Positions 1 to 7,629 of a stretch of DNA of 64,000 bases are shown here, in pieces (within the stretch, counting starts at the first letter, position 1; the number at the start of each line of letters is the position of its first letter). The notes under the pieces were generated by a model. That model was not told the DNA's origin and made no database searches. It worked only from the letters and a program-made list of their open reading frames with translations. The stretch spans positions 23,627 through 87,626 of the forward strand of contig NZ_AUFC01000014.1 of the NCBI RefSeq assembly GCF_000426305.1, given 5' to 3'. Made by a program: the position numbers and the translations under genes. This stretch comes from Anaerovorax odorimutans DSM 5092 (GTDB lineage Bacteria; Bacillota; Clostridia; Peptostreptococcales; Anaerovoracaceae).

Positions 1-126
1 TAAAATGCTAGATACGGTTAACTTTTGAGAACTATTTATACTATGTTTTTTTAAAAAAGGGTTTTTATTTTTGTAATTATAGTTTATAGTTATTAAATAT
101 AATAAAAAATATGTAGGAGGGGTTTT
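1..126. other. Intergenic leader of peroxiredoxin gene
   Basis: No gene is visible here. The stretch is AT-rich and ends in a good ribosome binding site (GGAGGGG, about 117-122) for the peroxiredoxin gene. A sequence around 75-90 resembles a PerR box only weakly, so I do not call it. Confidence 0.5.
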
Positions 127-768
127 ATGAAAATATCACTAAGAGATAAATTTCCTAATTTACAAGTGGAAACAACGAAAGGTACTATAAATTTACCAGA
201 TGATTATAAGGGAAAATGGTTTGTTTTATTCAGTCATCCGGCAGATTTTACTCCAGTATGCACGACTGAATTTGTTTCATTTCAAAAGAAAAAGAAACAG
301 TTCAATGAATTAGGTGTAGAACTAATTGGTTTAAGTGTTGATAGTTTAGAATCTCATTATAGATGGATCGAATGGATTAAAGAAAAAATACATGTTGAAG
401 TAGACTTCCCTGTAATAGACGATGAAAACAGAAAAGTTTCTGAAACTCTGGGATTGATTCATCCAAATGAAGATGATACAGCTACAGTAAGAGCAGTATT
501 GATAGTCGATCATAACGGAAAAGTTAGAACAATTCTTGAGTATCCTAAAGAAATAGGCAGAAATATGAATGAAATCCTAAGAACAGTAAAAGCTTTAAAA
601 CAGGCATCAATTAAAAAAGTTTTTGCTCCGGCAAATTGGCCTTGCAATGAAATTATAGGGGATAAAGTTTTATTTCATAGGGAAAAAGAAGATGATCCGG
701 CATTAGATGACGAGAGAGGAATATATAGCTTGTCAGATTGGTTTGTTTATAAAAATTTAGATGAATAA
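127..768 (+). CDS. Peroxiredoxin, Prx6-like (AhpC/TSA family)
   Basis: This 213-residue protein is a thiol peroxidase that reduces hydrogen peroxide and organic peroxides in the cytoplasm. The thioredoxin-fold core carries the peroxidatic motif FTPVCTTEF with Cys45, preceded by the conserved SHPADF. The C-terminal extension (residues about 160-213) contains a second cysteine in NWPCNE (Cys173), as in archaeal and clostridial Prx6-type enzymes, where it can act as a resolving cysteine. The length is typical for the Prx6 group. The ATG is preceded by a strong GGAGG site, and the gene stands alone, followed by a hairpin terminator. In an anaerobe it would protect against oxygen exposure together with the nearby hybrid cluster protein. 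The family call is secure; the electron donor is not visible. Confidence 0.93.
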   Translation: MKISLRDKFPNLQVETTKGTINLPDDYKGKWFVLFSHPADFTPVCTTEFVSFQKKKKQFNELGVELIGLSVDSLESHYRWIEWIKEKIHVEVDFPVIDDENRKVSETLGLIHPNEDDTATVRAVLIVDHNGKVRTILEYPKEIGRNMNEILRTVKALKQASIKKVFAPANWPCNEIIGDKVLFHREKEDDPALDDERGIYSLSDWFVYKNLDE

Positions 769-803
769 AAAATATGAAATATTGTATAAATATAAATAAG
801 AGG

Positions 804-841
804 AATTTACCTGTCAATAATAAAGGCAGGTAAATTTTTTT
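804..841 (+). terminator. Terminator after peroxiredoxin gene
   Basis: The 10-bp arms AATTTACCTG and CAGGTAAATT are perfect inverted repeats and are followed by a run of T. Confidence 0.85.
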
Positions 842-1087
842 GTTATGAATGTTAAATAGATCAGGGAAATATGTAAGACTAAAATTAAAAATATTACCAA
901 ATTATGTTTATTTAAAAAGTAATACGCTATTACATATAAAATAAATTAATACTTTTTATTTTTAAAATTACAAAAAATTTTAACATTTTATAAAAAATAA
1001 GTTAATTAGGTATTTGAGTATATTAATTATTTTAAAACTAATAATAATTTTGTACTTTAATTTAAAATATTTTAGGAGGAATAAAAA

Positions 1088-1345
1088 ATGAACACAAATA
1101 TGATGAATGCTATGAGTAATATGAATTCAAACATGAGTTCAAATATGAATTCAAGTCAGGGTATGAATGCAAAACAGCATGTACAAAATGTGCAAAGTCA
1201 GCTTCAGAGTGCTCAAAATTGTTTGAATCAGGCAATGAGTTCTGTTGAAAAACAGCAGAATAGGCAAAATATCCAAAATACTTTAAATCAGGTAAATAGT
1301 GCATTAGATTCTACAAATCAGACACTTTCTAGTTATGTAGAATAG
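1088..1345 (+). CDS. Small Met/Asn/Ser/Gln-rich protein of unknown function
   Basis: The gene encodes 85 residues with a very strong ribosome binding site (AGGAGG, six to seven bases before ATG) and its own terminator, so it is real. The first 27 residues are almost only Met, Asn, Ser and Ala in an irregular NMNS pattern. The rest (about 28-85) is a Gln/Asn-rich helix with one cysteine and heptad-like spacing. There is no signal peptide or membrane segment. I do not recognise the family. The composition recalls small spore or coat-associated proteins of clostridia, but that is only an impression. An antisense open frame of 64 codons covers the same bases and has no ribosome site. Confidence 0.75.
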   Translation: MNTNMMNAMSNMNSNMSSNMNSSQGMNAKQHVQNVQSQLQSAQNCLNQAMSSVEKQQNRQNIQNTLNQVNSALDSTNQTLSSYVE

Positions 1346-1369
1346 TTAAAAAATTATTAATAATTTTTT

Positions 1370-1407
1370 AGGAGTTATAAATTAAATTTTTATAACTCCT
1401 TTTTTTA
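1370..1407 (+). terminator. Terminator after the Met/Asn-rich gene
   Basis: The arms AGGAGTTATA and TATAACTCCT are perfectly complementary and are followed by seven T residues. Confidence 0.88.
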
Positions 1408-1470
1408 ATGTTACTTATTTAATTTCAGTTCCGATTTTTTTGTACTTATATCTATAGAAAGATCTGATCA

Positions 1471-1545
1471 ATGTATAATTTAAAAACAATGTGGATAAGT
1501 CTGTAAATCTTAATAATTTGGGAATAAGAGATTGTTGAAAAATAA
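1471..1545 (+). repeat. Half copy of the dispersed DnaA-box element
   Basis: This stretch resembles the right half of the three full elements at 45984, 46725 and 61137. It starts with TGTATAATTTAAAAA and has TGTGGATAA at 1490-1498 and TGTTGAAAA at 1533-1541. The two boxes are 43 bp apart, against exactly 44 bp in all full copies. The left pair of boxes and the terminal GTTTACATAA are missing. It lies between the Met/Asn-rich gene and the YdjM-like gene. Confidence 0.6.
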
Positions 1546-1605
1546 TTACAGTTATAGTAGAGTAATATAACGATTATAGAAATAATTTTAATAGAAGATT
1601 TAAGA

Positions 1606-2127
1606 ATGGATGTGACAAATAAAATGAATTATATAACTCATTGTATTGGAGGAATAGGTGCTGGTCTTTTAACAATAAATTTTATTGGTAATGTGGATGA
1701 CTTCGGCAAAGTCGCAATCATGGCAGGAGCAGTAATAGGTTCAATTTTTCCTGATATTGATCATAAAAAAAGTTTTATAGGAAGAAAAGTGCCTATTATT
1801 TCTAATATAATTTCAACTGCATTTAAACATAGAGGGTTTTTACATACACCTATTTTTATTATATTTTTATGGTTAATCATACCCTCTGCTATTTCATTAT
1901 TATTTAAAGGAGGCAGTCAACATTTTGCTTTATTGTTTATTAAAGGAGTGATTACAGGAATTTTATCTCATATAATTTTAGATACATTTAATAAGAGAGG
2001 TATTTTATGGTTGTGGCCAATCTCAAATAAGAGATTTAGAATATTATCTATTAAAACTGACAGTTTTGTGGAAAAATTATTTACAATCGGATTAATTGTT
2101 GCAATCTGTTTTCTATATAAGTTCTAA
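1606..2127 (+). CDS. YdjM-family membrane-bound metal-dependent hydrolase-like protein
   Basis: This 173-residue integral membrane protein belongs to the YdjM/DUF457 family, annotated as inner-membrane metal-dependent hydrolases. The family signature is visible: THCIGG near the start, GSIFPDIDH around residues 46-54, KHRGFLHTP around 74-82, and LSHIILDTFNKRG followed by LWP near 120-137. These conserved His/Asp residues are the likely metal ligands. Four to five hydrophobic segments fill the rest. The ribosome site is weak, and the ATG at 1624 (MNYITH) is an equally good start that matches the family's usual N-terminus. E. coli YdjM is SOS-regulated, but no LexA box is visible here. The substrate is unknown. 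Confidence 0.85.
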   Translation: MDVTNKMNYITHCIGGIGAGLLTINFIGNVDDFGKVAIMAGAVIGSIFPDIDHKKSFIGRKVPIISNIISTAFKHRGFLHTPIFIIFLWLIIPSAISLLFKGGSQHFALLFIKGVITGILSHIILDTFNKRGILWLWPISNKRFRILSIKTDSFVEKLFTIGLIVAICFLYKF

Positions 2128-2295
2128 TCTTCTGGTAATGATTACGTCATTGAAATAACGTTGTTTTAATCATAGAAATCATTATGAGTCACTAAATAAC
2201 AGAATAAATTCTTATTTTGATAACAGCATAATTGAATAAATTGTTATGCAATTAGAAAAACTAAGTAAAATAAACAAAATAAGGAGGATATATTA
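2128..2295. other. Promoter region of hybrid cluster protein gene
   Basis: This short AT-rich gap holds a weak dyad, GCATAA-N12-TTATGC, at 2226-2249, and then the ribosome site AAGGAGG at 2281-2287. The dyad could be a regulator site for a nitrosative or redox stress gene. It matches neither the Rex nor the HcpR consensus. Confidence 0.3.
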
Positions 2296-3939
2296 ATGGA
2301 GAATTCCATGTTCTGTTATCAGTGTGAACAAACATTAGGTGCAAAGGGCTGTGTTAAAACAGGTGTATGCGGTAAAAATTCAACGGTTGCCAATTTACAG
2401 GATATATTAATTCATGAATTAAAAGGAATTGGATATTTTGGTCAAAAAAACTTAGAAAAAGGATTAAAAATCAGAAGTGAAATAAATAAATTCGTTGTAG
2501 ATAGCATGTTTTCAACATTGACTAATGTTAATTTTGATCCTGAAAGGTTTGTACAGTATATAAAAAAAGCTGAAATAATAAAAGAAGAATTAAAAAATGC
2601 TGTTAGAGAAATTGAAAATATACCTAATACAGCAAACTATAGAGCACCAGAAACTATGGAAGAAATGGTTGAAGATGCTAAAAATATAGGTATAATGTCT
2701 GATGAAAATTTAGATATGGATATACGATCTTTAAGAGAACTTTTGATATATGCATTTAAAGGAATGTCGGCTTATGCTCACCATGCTTATATATTAGGTA
2801 AGTTTGATGATGAGGTAAACAATTTCTTTTATAAAGGTTTATCTGCTACAATTGATGACAGCTTGACGATTGAAGATTTATTTAATATTAATATGGAACT
2901 TGGAAAGACAAATCTTAAATGTATGGAAGTGTTAGATTCTGCTGTTACCAGTACTTTTGGTAATCCTGAGCCAACAGAAGTATTGATCACAAATAAAAAA
3001 GGTCCATTTATTATAATATCGGGACATGATTTAAAAGATTTAAATGAATTGTTAGAACAAACAAAAGATAAGGGTATAAATATTTATACTCATTGTGAAA
3101 TGCTTCCTGCAAATGCATACCCAAAACTTAAAAAATATAAGCATTTAGTTGGAAATTACGGAGGTGCATGGCAGAAACAACAGGAAGAATTTGATGGAAT
3201 TCCGGGTTGCATATTGATGACTACTAACTGTATTCAAAAACCAAGAGACAGCTATAAAGATAGGTTATTTACAACAAGCATAGTAGGTATGCCTGAATGT
3301 CCACATATTGAAGAAGTTAATGGGAAAAAAGATTTTACACCTATTATTGAAAAAGCTTTAGAATTAGGCGGATGGCCTGAAGATGAACAGGAAAAGAGAA
3401 TTACCATTGGATTTGCACATAATGCAATTTTAAGCCATGCAAATGAAATCGTTGAGGCAGTTAAGGAAGGCAAAATTAAGCATTTCTTTTTAATTGGAGG
3501 TTGTGACGGAGCAAGACCGGGAAGAAATTATTATACAGAATTTGCAGAAAAAACTCCAAAAGATACTATTATACTAACTCTAGCATGCGGTAAATTCCGT
3601 TTTAATAAATTAGACTTAGGTACAATAGCAGGCTTTCCAAGAGTGCTTGATTGTGGTCAATGTAGTGATTCTTATTCCGCTGTTAAGGTAGCTATTGCGC
3701 TATCAGAAGCATTTAATTGCGGTGTAAATGATTTACCTCTTTCATTGGTGCTTTCTTGGTATGAACAAAAGGCTGTTGGAATACTCCTCAGCTTATTGTC
3801 TTTAGGAATCAAAGACATTCGTTTAGGTCCAACATTACCGGCATTTATTACTCCAAACATCTTACAAGTTTTAGTAGATAAATTTGATTTAAAACCTATT
3901 TCTACACCAGAGCAAGATTTAAAGGATATTTTAGGTTAA
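2296..3939 (+). CDS. hcp: Hybrid cluster protein (hydroxylamine reductase)
   Basis: This 547-residue cytoplasmic iron-sulfur protein contains a hybrid 4Fe-2S-2O cluster. Family members reduce hydroxylamine in vitro and act as nitric oxide reductases under nitrosative stress. The N-terminal cluster motif is complete, with Cys7, Cys10, Cys19 and Cys25 and the sequence KTGVCGK. Hybrid-cluster ligands appear further on in THCEMLPA, GNYGGAW, TTNCIQKP, IGGCDGARPGR, LACGKFRFN and DCGQCSDSY. The cysteine spacing and length fit the strict-anaerobe class. The gene has a strong ribosome site and a long terminator and stands alone, with no neighbouring Hcr reductase. Confidence 0.97.
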   Translation: MENSMFCYQCEQTLGAKGCVKTGVCGKNSTVANLQDILIHELKGIGYFGQKNLEKGLKIRSEINKFVVDSMFSTLTNVNFDPERFVQYIKKAEIIKEELKNAVREIENIPNTANYRAPETMEEMVEDAKNIGIMSDENLDMDIRSLRELLIYAFKGMSAYAHHAYILGKFDDEVNNFFYKGLSATIDDSLTIEDLFNINMELGKTNLKCMEVLDSAVTSTFGNPEPTEVLITNKKGPFIIISGHDLKDLNELLEQTKDKGINIYTHCEMLPANAYPKLKKYKHLVGNYGGAWQKQQEEFDGIPGCILMTTNCIQKPRDSYKDRLFTTSIVGMPECPHIEEVNGKKDFTPIIEKALELGGWPEDEQEKRITIGFAHNAILSHANEIVEAVKEGKIKHFFLIGGCDGARPGRNYYTEFAEKTPKDTIILTLACGKFRFNKLDLGTIAGFPRVLDCGQCSDSYSAVKVAIALSEAFNCGVNDLPLSLVLSWYEQKAVGILLSLLSLGIKDIRLGPTLPAFITPNILQVLVDKFDLKPISTPEQDLKDILG

Positions 3940-4089
3940 CAGTAAATAAAAGTGGAAGTGTAAGACAACAATTAATAATTCTAAAGTAACCTAAGGTTCT
4001 TTAAAACCTTTATGATAATGCAGGAGCAAACACTACGGATAAATTGAGCATCTTATTAATTTAAAAAAAATAAAATTAACAAAAAAACT

Positions 4090-4142
4090 TAAAAAATTAA
4101 AATATCCTAATATAATTTTACATTAGGATATTTTAATTTTTT
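4090..4142 (+). terminator. Strong terminator after hcp
   Basis: A stem of about 20 bp (AAAAAATTAAAATATCCTAA and its complement) surrounds an 11-base loop and ends in a T run. The rest of the 350-bp gap (3940-4290) shows no gene. Confidence 0.85.
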
Positions 4143-4290
4143 AAAGAGTGTTTATAATAATAAAAATTTATAATTACATATATTATAAATTGAAAAAAAT
4201 AATAGTAAAATTTACTATTATATGATAAAATTAATGTCTAAATTTGTCGAAAATTATCGAAAAATAACAAAATAAATAAGAGGCAATATT

Positions 4291-5793
4291 GTGGATAAAA
4301 ATGTATTTATAAATGAAAATGAAAATATTAAAAGGATTTTAGATATAGGTATTGCTTTGACTGCAGAAAAAGATTATAACAGATTACTAGAAAAAATATT
4401 AACAGAAGCAAGGAATATTACAAATGCAGATGGTGGTACTTTATATATATTAGATAATAATAAATTATATTATAAAATAATGCAGACTAAATCAATGAAT
4501 ATACATAAAGGGGGAGACGGAGAAAAAATCGATTTTCCTCCTGTAGAAATGGTCCTTAGTAATATATCTTCATATTGTGTTATAACAAAACAGTGTATTA
4601 ATATACCGGATGTTTATAATTCAGAACTATTTGATTTTTCAGGACCTAAAAAATTTGATAAAGCTATGGGTTATGTTACGAAATCTATCCTAGTTGTTCC
4701 TTTAATAAATAGAGATGATAAAGTTATTGGAGTTTTGCAATTAATCAATTCATTAGATAAAAATAGTAGGCCCATTCCTTTTGACAATAATATTGAAAAT
4801 ATTGTTAAATCATTAGCTTCTCAAGCTGGAATAGCAATTGAAAATATGCGGTATATTGAAGAGATAAAACAATTCTTTGAATCATTTGTTGAAGTAATGG
4901 CAGCGGCAATTGATGAAAGGTCTCCTTATAATGTCAATCATTCGAAACATATAGCGTATTTGATAGAACAATTTGCAAAGCACATAAATTTTGTAGATGA
5001 AGGTATATATAAAGAAACCTATTTTGATGAAAATAAAATAAATGAAATGGTTGCGGCTGCATGGTTGCATGATATAGGAAAGATTGCCGTACCCATTAAA
5101 GTTTTAGACAAGCCCACAAGATTAGGTGATGAAATTCATAATCTTATGCTTAGATTGGAATTAATCGAAACAAAGCTTAAATTAAATTATCTTGAAAGCT
5201 TAAATAGCTTAACATTAAATAATTATTTTAAAAATGAGCTGAAAAATAAATTAGATTATGACAGAAGATATTTAATTGAGGCAAAAGATTTTATATTAGA
5301 AATAAATGGTCCATCAACTTTTGTTGATAAGCATAAGCTTAATAAATTAAATGAACTTAAAAATAAAAAATTCAAAGGAATTAAAGAAGAAATTATAACT
5401 GAAAAAGAATTAGAAAACCTTAGTATATCCAAAGGAACTTTAACAGAGAAAGAACGAAATCTAATAAAAAACCATGTTCGTGCCACAGAAAGAATTTTAT
5501 CTAAAATGAATTTTCCCGATTATTTAAAAAATGTTCCTGATTGGGCAGTTAAGCATCATGAGTTTTTAGATGGAAGTGGTTATTGTAATGGATATGAAGA
5601 GAAAGATCTATCTATTGAGGTCAGGATGTTAACTATTTTAGATATATATGATGCACTTACTGCTAAAGACAGACCTTATAAATCAAGTATGAATAAAGAA
5701 AAAGCTTTTGAAATACTCAACACTATGGTTTATGAAGGTAAACTTGATAAAGAACTTGTTAAACTATTTATAGAAAGTGGTATTTGGGAATGA
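4291..5793 (+). CDS. GAF/HD-GYP domain protein (candidate c-di-GMP phosphodiesterase)
   Basis: This 500-residue cytoplasmic protein has a GAF sensor domain (about 15-185) and an HD-GYP domain (about 190-490), the fold that hydrolyses cyclic di-GMP. The catalytic HDIGK is at residues 260-264 and the downstream HHE at 422-424, followed by DIYDALTAKDRPY. Two points are odd. The GYP motif reads GSGYCNG, with Cys in place of Pro. The distance from HD to HHE is about 160 residues rather than about 55, because a charged helical insertion lies between them. The start is GTG, with AGAGG upstream. A putative class III cyclase gene follows 28 bp after the stop, and three more genes run in the same direction. 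The GAF ligand is unknown. Confidence 0.9.
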   Translation: MDKNVFINENENIKRILDIGIALTAEKDYNRLLEKILTEARNITNADGGTLYILDNNKLYYKIMQTKSMNIHKGGDGEKIDFPPVEMVLSNISSYCVITKQCINIPDVYNSELFDFSGPKKFDKAMGYVTKSILVVPLINRDDKVIGVLQLINSLDKNSRPIPFDNNIENIVKSLASQAGIAIENMRYIEEIKQFFESFVEVMAAAIDERSPYNVNHSKHIAYLIEQFAKHINFVDEGIYKETYFDENKINEMVAAAWLHDIGKIAVPIKVLDKPTRLGDEIHNLMLRLELIETKLKLNYLESLNSLTLNNYFKNELKNKLDYDRRYLIEAKDFILEINGPSTFVDKHKLNKLNELKNKKFKGIKEEIITEKELENLSISKGTLTEKERNLIKNHVRATERILSKMNFPDYLKNVPDWAVKHHEFLDGSGYCNGYEEKDLSIEVRMLTILDIYDALTAKDRPYKSSMNKEKAFEILNTMVYEGKLDKELVKLFIESGIWE

Positions 5794-5821
5794 TTTGAGG
5801 AATATGAAAAGGAGCATACTG

Positions 5822-7582
5822 ATGAAAAGCAAAAAATCAATTTATGTTGTAATGGCAGTTATAACTTTCATTATATTTTCTTTTTTTATGGATTATTTTA
5901 TAGTTTTTCAAAATATGATCTATGATAATATTTACGAATCTAAAGAAGAGATTTCAGATGATATTATTATTGTAGGTATTGATAATATGAGCTATGAGAA
6001 ACTTGGCAGATGGCCATATTCTAGAGATGTTCAAAGTGAAATTTTTGAGAAAATACTAAAAGATAAACCGGCTGTATTAGGTATTGATATAATATATGAT
6101 TCAAAAACAAATGATTCAGATGATTTAAAATTAATTAATACTCTAAAAGGAAATCCTGTTGTAAGTGGAAGTATTCTTGTCTCAGGAATGGAAAAATGGG
6201 GTTATACATCAGAAAATACGTATATTACTCCTTTTGGTGAGCTTGATAATATTATTACTACAGGATTTGTAAATCCTCAAATTGATTCAAAGGATAACGG
6301 AGTTATAAGAAAAACTGTTTTATCAAAAACTTTTAATAAAGATATTTATAATAGCTTTTCATACGAAATATATAGAAAATATGTGCTTCATAATAATATA
6401 AATGCAAATTTTAATAAATTTGATAATAAAATCAATAAATCTTTATACATAAATTATGCTGCTAAACCAATGGAGTTTAAAAATATATCCGCATATCTTG
6501 TTTATAATAATATGATTCCTGAAGGTTTCTTTGAAGATAAAATTGTTCTATTCGGACCTTATAGTCTTGGAATGCAGGATGAATATCCTACTACTATCGA
6601 TAAAGATGAGAAAATGTTTGGAATAGAAGTTCATGCTAATATAATTCAAGATCTTATTAATGACAGCTTTAAGAAAGACTTAAATGGATCTATAGATTTA
6701 ATATTAATTGTTTTAACAGGATTTATTTCTTTTATAATTCTCAGAAAAACAAAACCATCTATAGCATTTTTACTAAATATATTTATAATTATAGCTTATA
6801 TAATATTCGGCAAGTATTTATATTCAAAGGGTTTTATTTTTCAAGTAATATATCCAATAGTTACTGTTTTGATTATTTATATAATTACCCTTATTTATAA
6901 TTATATAGAACAAATGTTAGAGAGAAAAAGAATTACAGGTATATTTGGTAAATATGTTGCTCCACAAATAGTAAACAAAGTATTGGAGGATGGTGAAGAG
7001 AGTCTTAAACTTGGCGGCATAAGAAAATATATATCCGTTTTATTTGTTGATATTAGAGATTTTACTACGCTGTCTGAAAAAGCTGAGCCAGAAGAGGTGG
7101 TAGAAATTTTAAATGAATATTTGGATTTATGTTCAAAATCCATTTTTAATAATGGAGGAACTCTGGATAAATTTATAGGTGATGCTGCAATGGCCATATT
7201 TAATGCTCCTTTTGAGCTTAATGATCATGCATTTTGTGCTATTAAAACTGCTTGGGAAATGAAACAAGGTGCAGAATTTCTTAAAGAAAAAATTCAGAAA
7301 AAATATGATAGAACAGTTCAATTTGGGATAGGTATCAATACTGGGTATGCAGTTATAGGGAATATAGGCTCCAAAGAAAGAATGGATTATACTGCGATTG
7401 GAGATACGGTCAATACTTCTGCAAGATTGGAAAGTAATGCAAAAGCAGGTCAAATTTTAATCAGTAAAGAAACCTATGAACTTGTAAAAGACAAAGTTTT
7501 GGTTACTCCTCTTGGTGGAATAATGGTTAAGGGTAAGACAGAAGAAATAGAAGTATATCAAATAGATGGAATTAAAATATAA
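5822..7582 (+). CDS. CHASE2-domain adenylate/guanylate cyclase
   Basis: This 586-residue membrane receptor has an N-terminal transmembrane segment, an extracellular CHASE2 sensor domain (about 25-285), three transmembrane segments (about 300-370) and a cytoplasmic class III cyclase domain (about 405-570). The cyclase motifs are intact: FVDIRDF with both metal-binding aspartates, LDKFIGDAAMA with the base-contacting Lys, and DYTAIGDTVNTSARLES with Asp/Thr plus the transition-state Asn and Arg. These residues favour an adenylate cyclase making cAMP. I chose ATG 5822 because GGAG lies seven bases upstream; ATG 5804 and ATG 5777 are in-frame alternatives. It is the second gene of the operon, next to an HD-GYP protein and before a FecR protein. 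CHASE2 and FecR-like domains are often found together. Confidence 0.92.
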   Translation: MKSKKSIYVVMAVITFIIFSFFMDYFIVFQNMIYDNIYESKEEISDDIIIVGIDNMSYEKLGRWPYSRDVQSEIFEKILKDKPAVLGIDIIYDSKTNDSDDLKLINTLKGNPVVSGSILVSGMEKWGYTSENTYITPFGELDNIITTGFVNPQIDSKDNGVIRKTVLSKTFNKDIYNSFSYEIYRKYVLHNNINANFNKFDNKINKSLYINYAAKPMEFKNISAYLVYNNMIPEGFFEDKIVLFGPYSLGMQDEYPTTIDKDEKMFGIEVHANIIQDLINDSFKKDLNGSIDLILIVLTGFISFIILRKTKPSIAFLLNIFIIIAYIIFGKYLYSKGFIFQVIYPIVTVLIIYIITLIYNYIEQMLERKRITGIFGKYVAPQIVNKVLEDGEESLKLGGIRKYISVLFVDIRDFTTLSEKAEPEEVVEILNEYLDLCSKSIFNNGGTLDKFIGDAAMAIFNAPFELNDHAFCAIKTAWEMKQGAEFLKEKIQKKYDRTVQFGIGINTGYAVIGNIGSKERMDYTAIGDTVNTSARLESNAKAGQILISKETYELVKDKVLVTPLGGIMVKGKTEEIEVYQIDGIKI

Positions 7583-7629
7583 ATTAGAATAGTGTATTAT
7601 GTGTGTGTTTATAAAAGGGAGATAACTTA

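Noticed and set aside
75..115. PerR-box-like sequence before the peroxiredoxin gene
   Set aside because: Only about 9 of 14 consensus bases match, which is expected by chance in such AT-rich DNA.
2226..2249. Rex or HcpR operator upstream of hcp
   Set aside because: The dyad GCATAA-N12-TTATGC does not match TTGTTAA-N4-TTAACAA or the HcpR consensus.
3940..4290. Possible c-di-GMP riboswitch before the HD-GYP gene
   Set aside because: GAGCAAACACTACGG looked suggestive, but the conserved GEMM core and its two receptor helices are absent and a strong hcp terminator follows.
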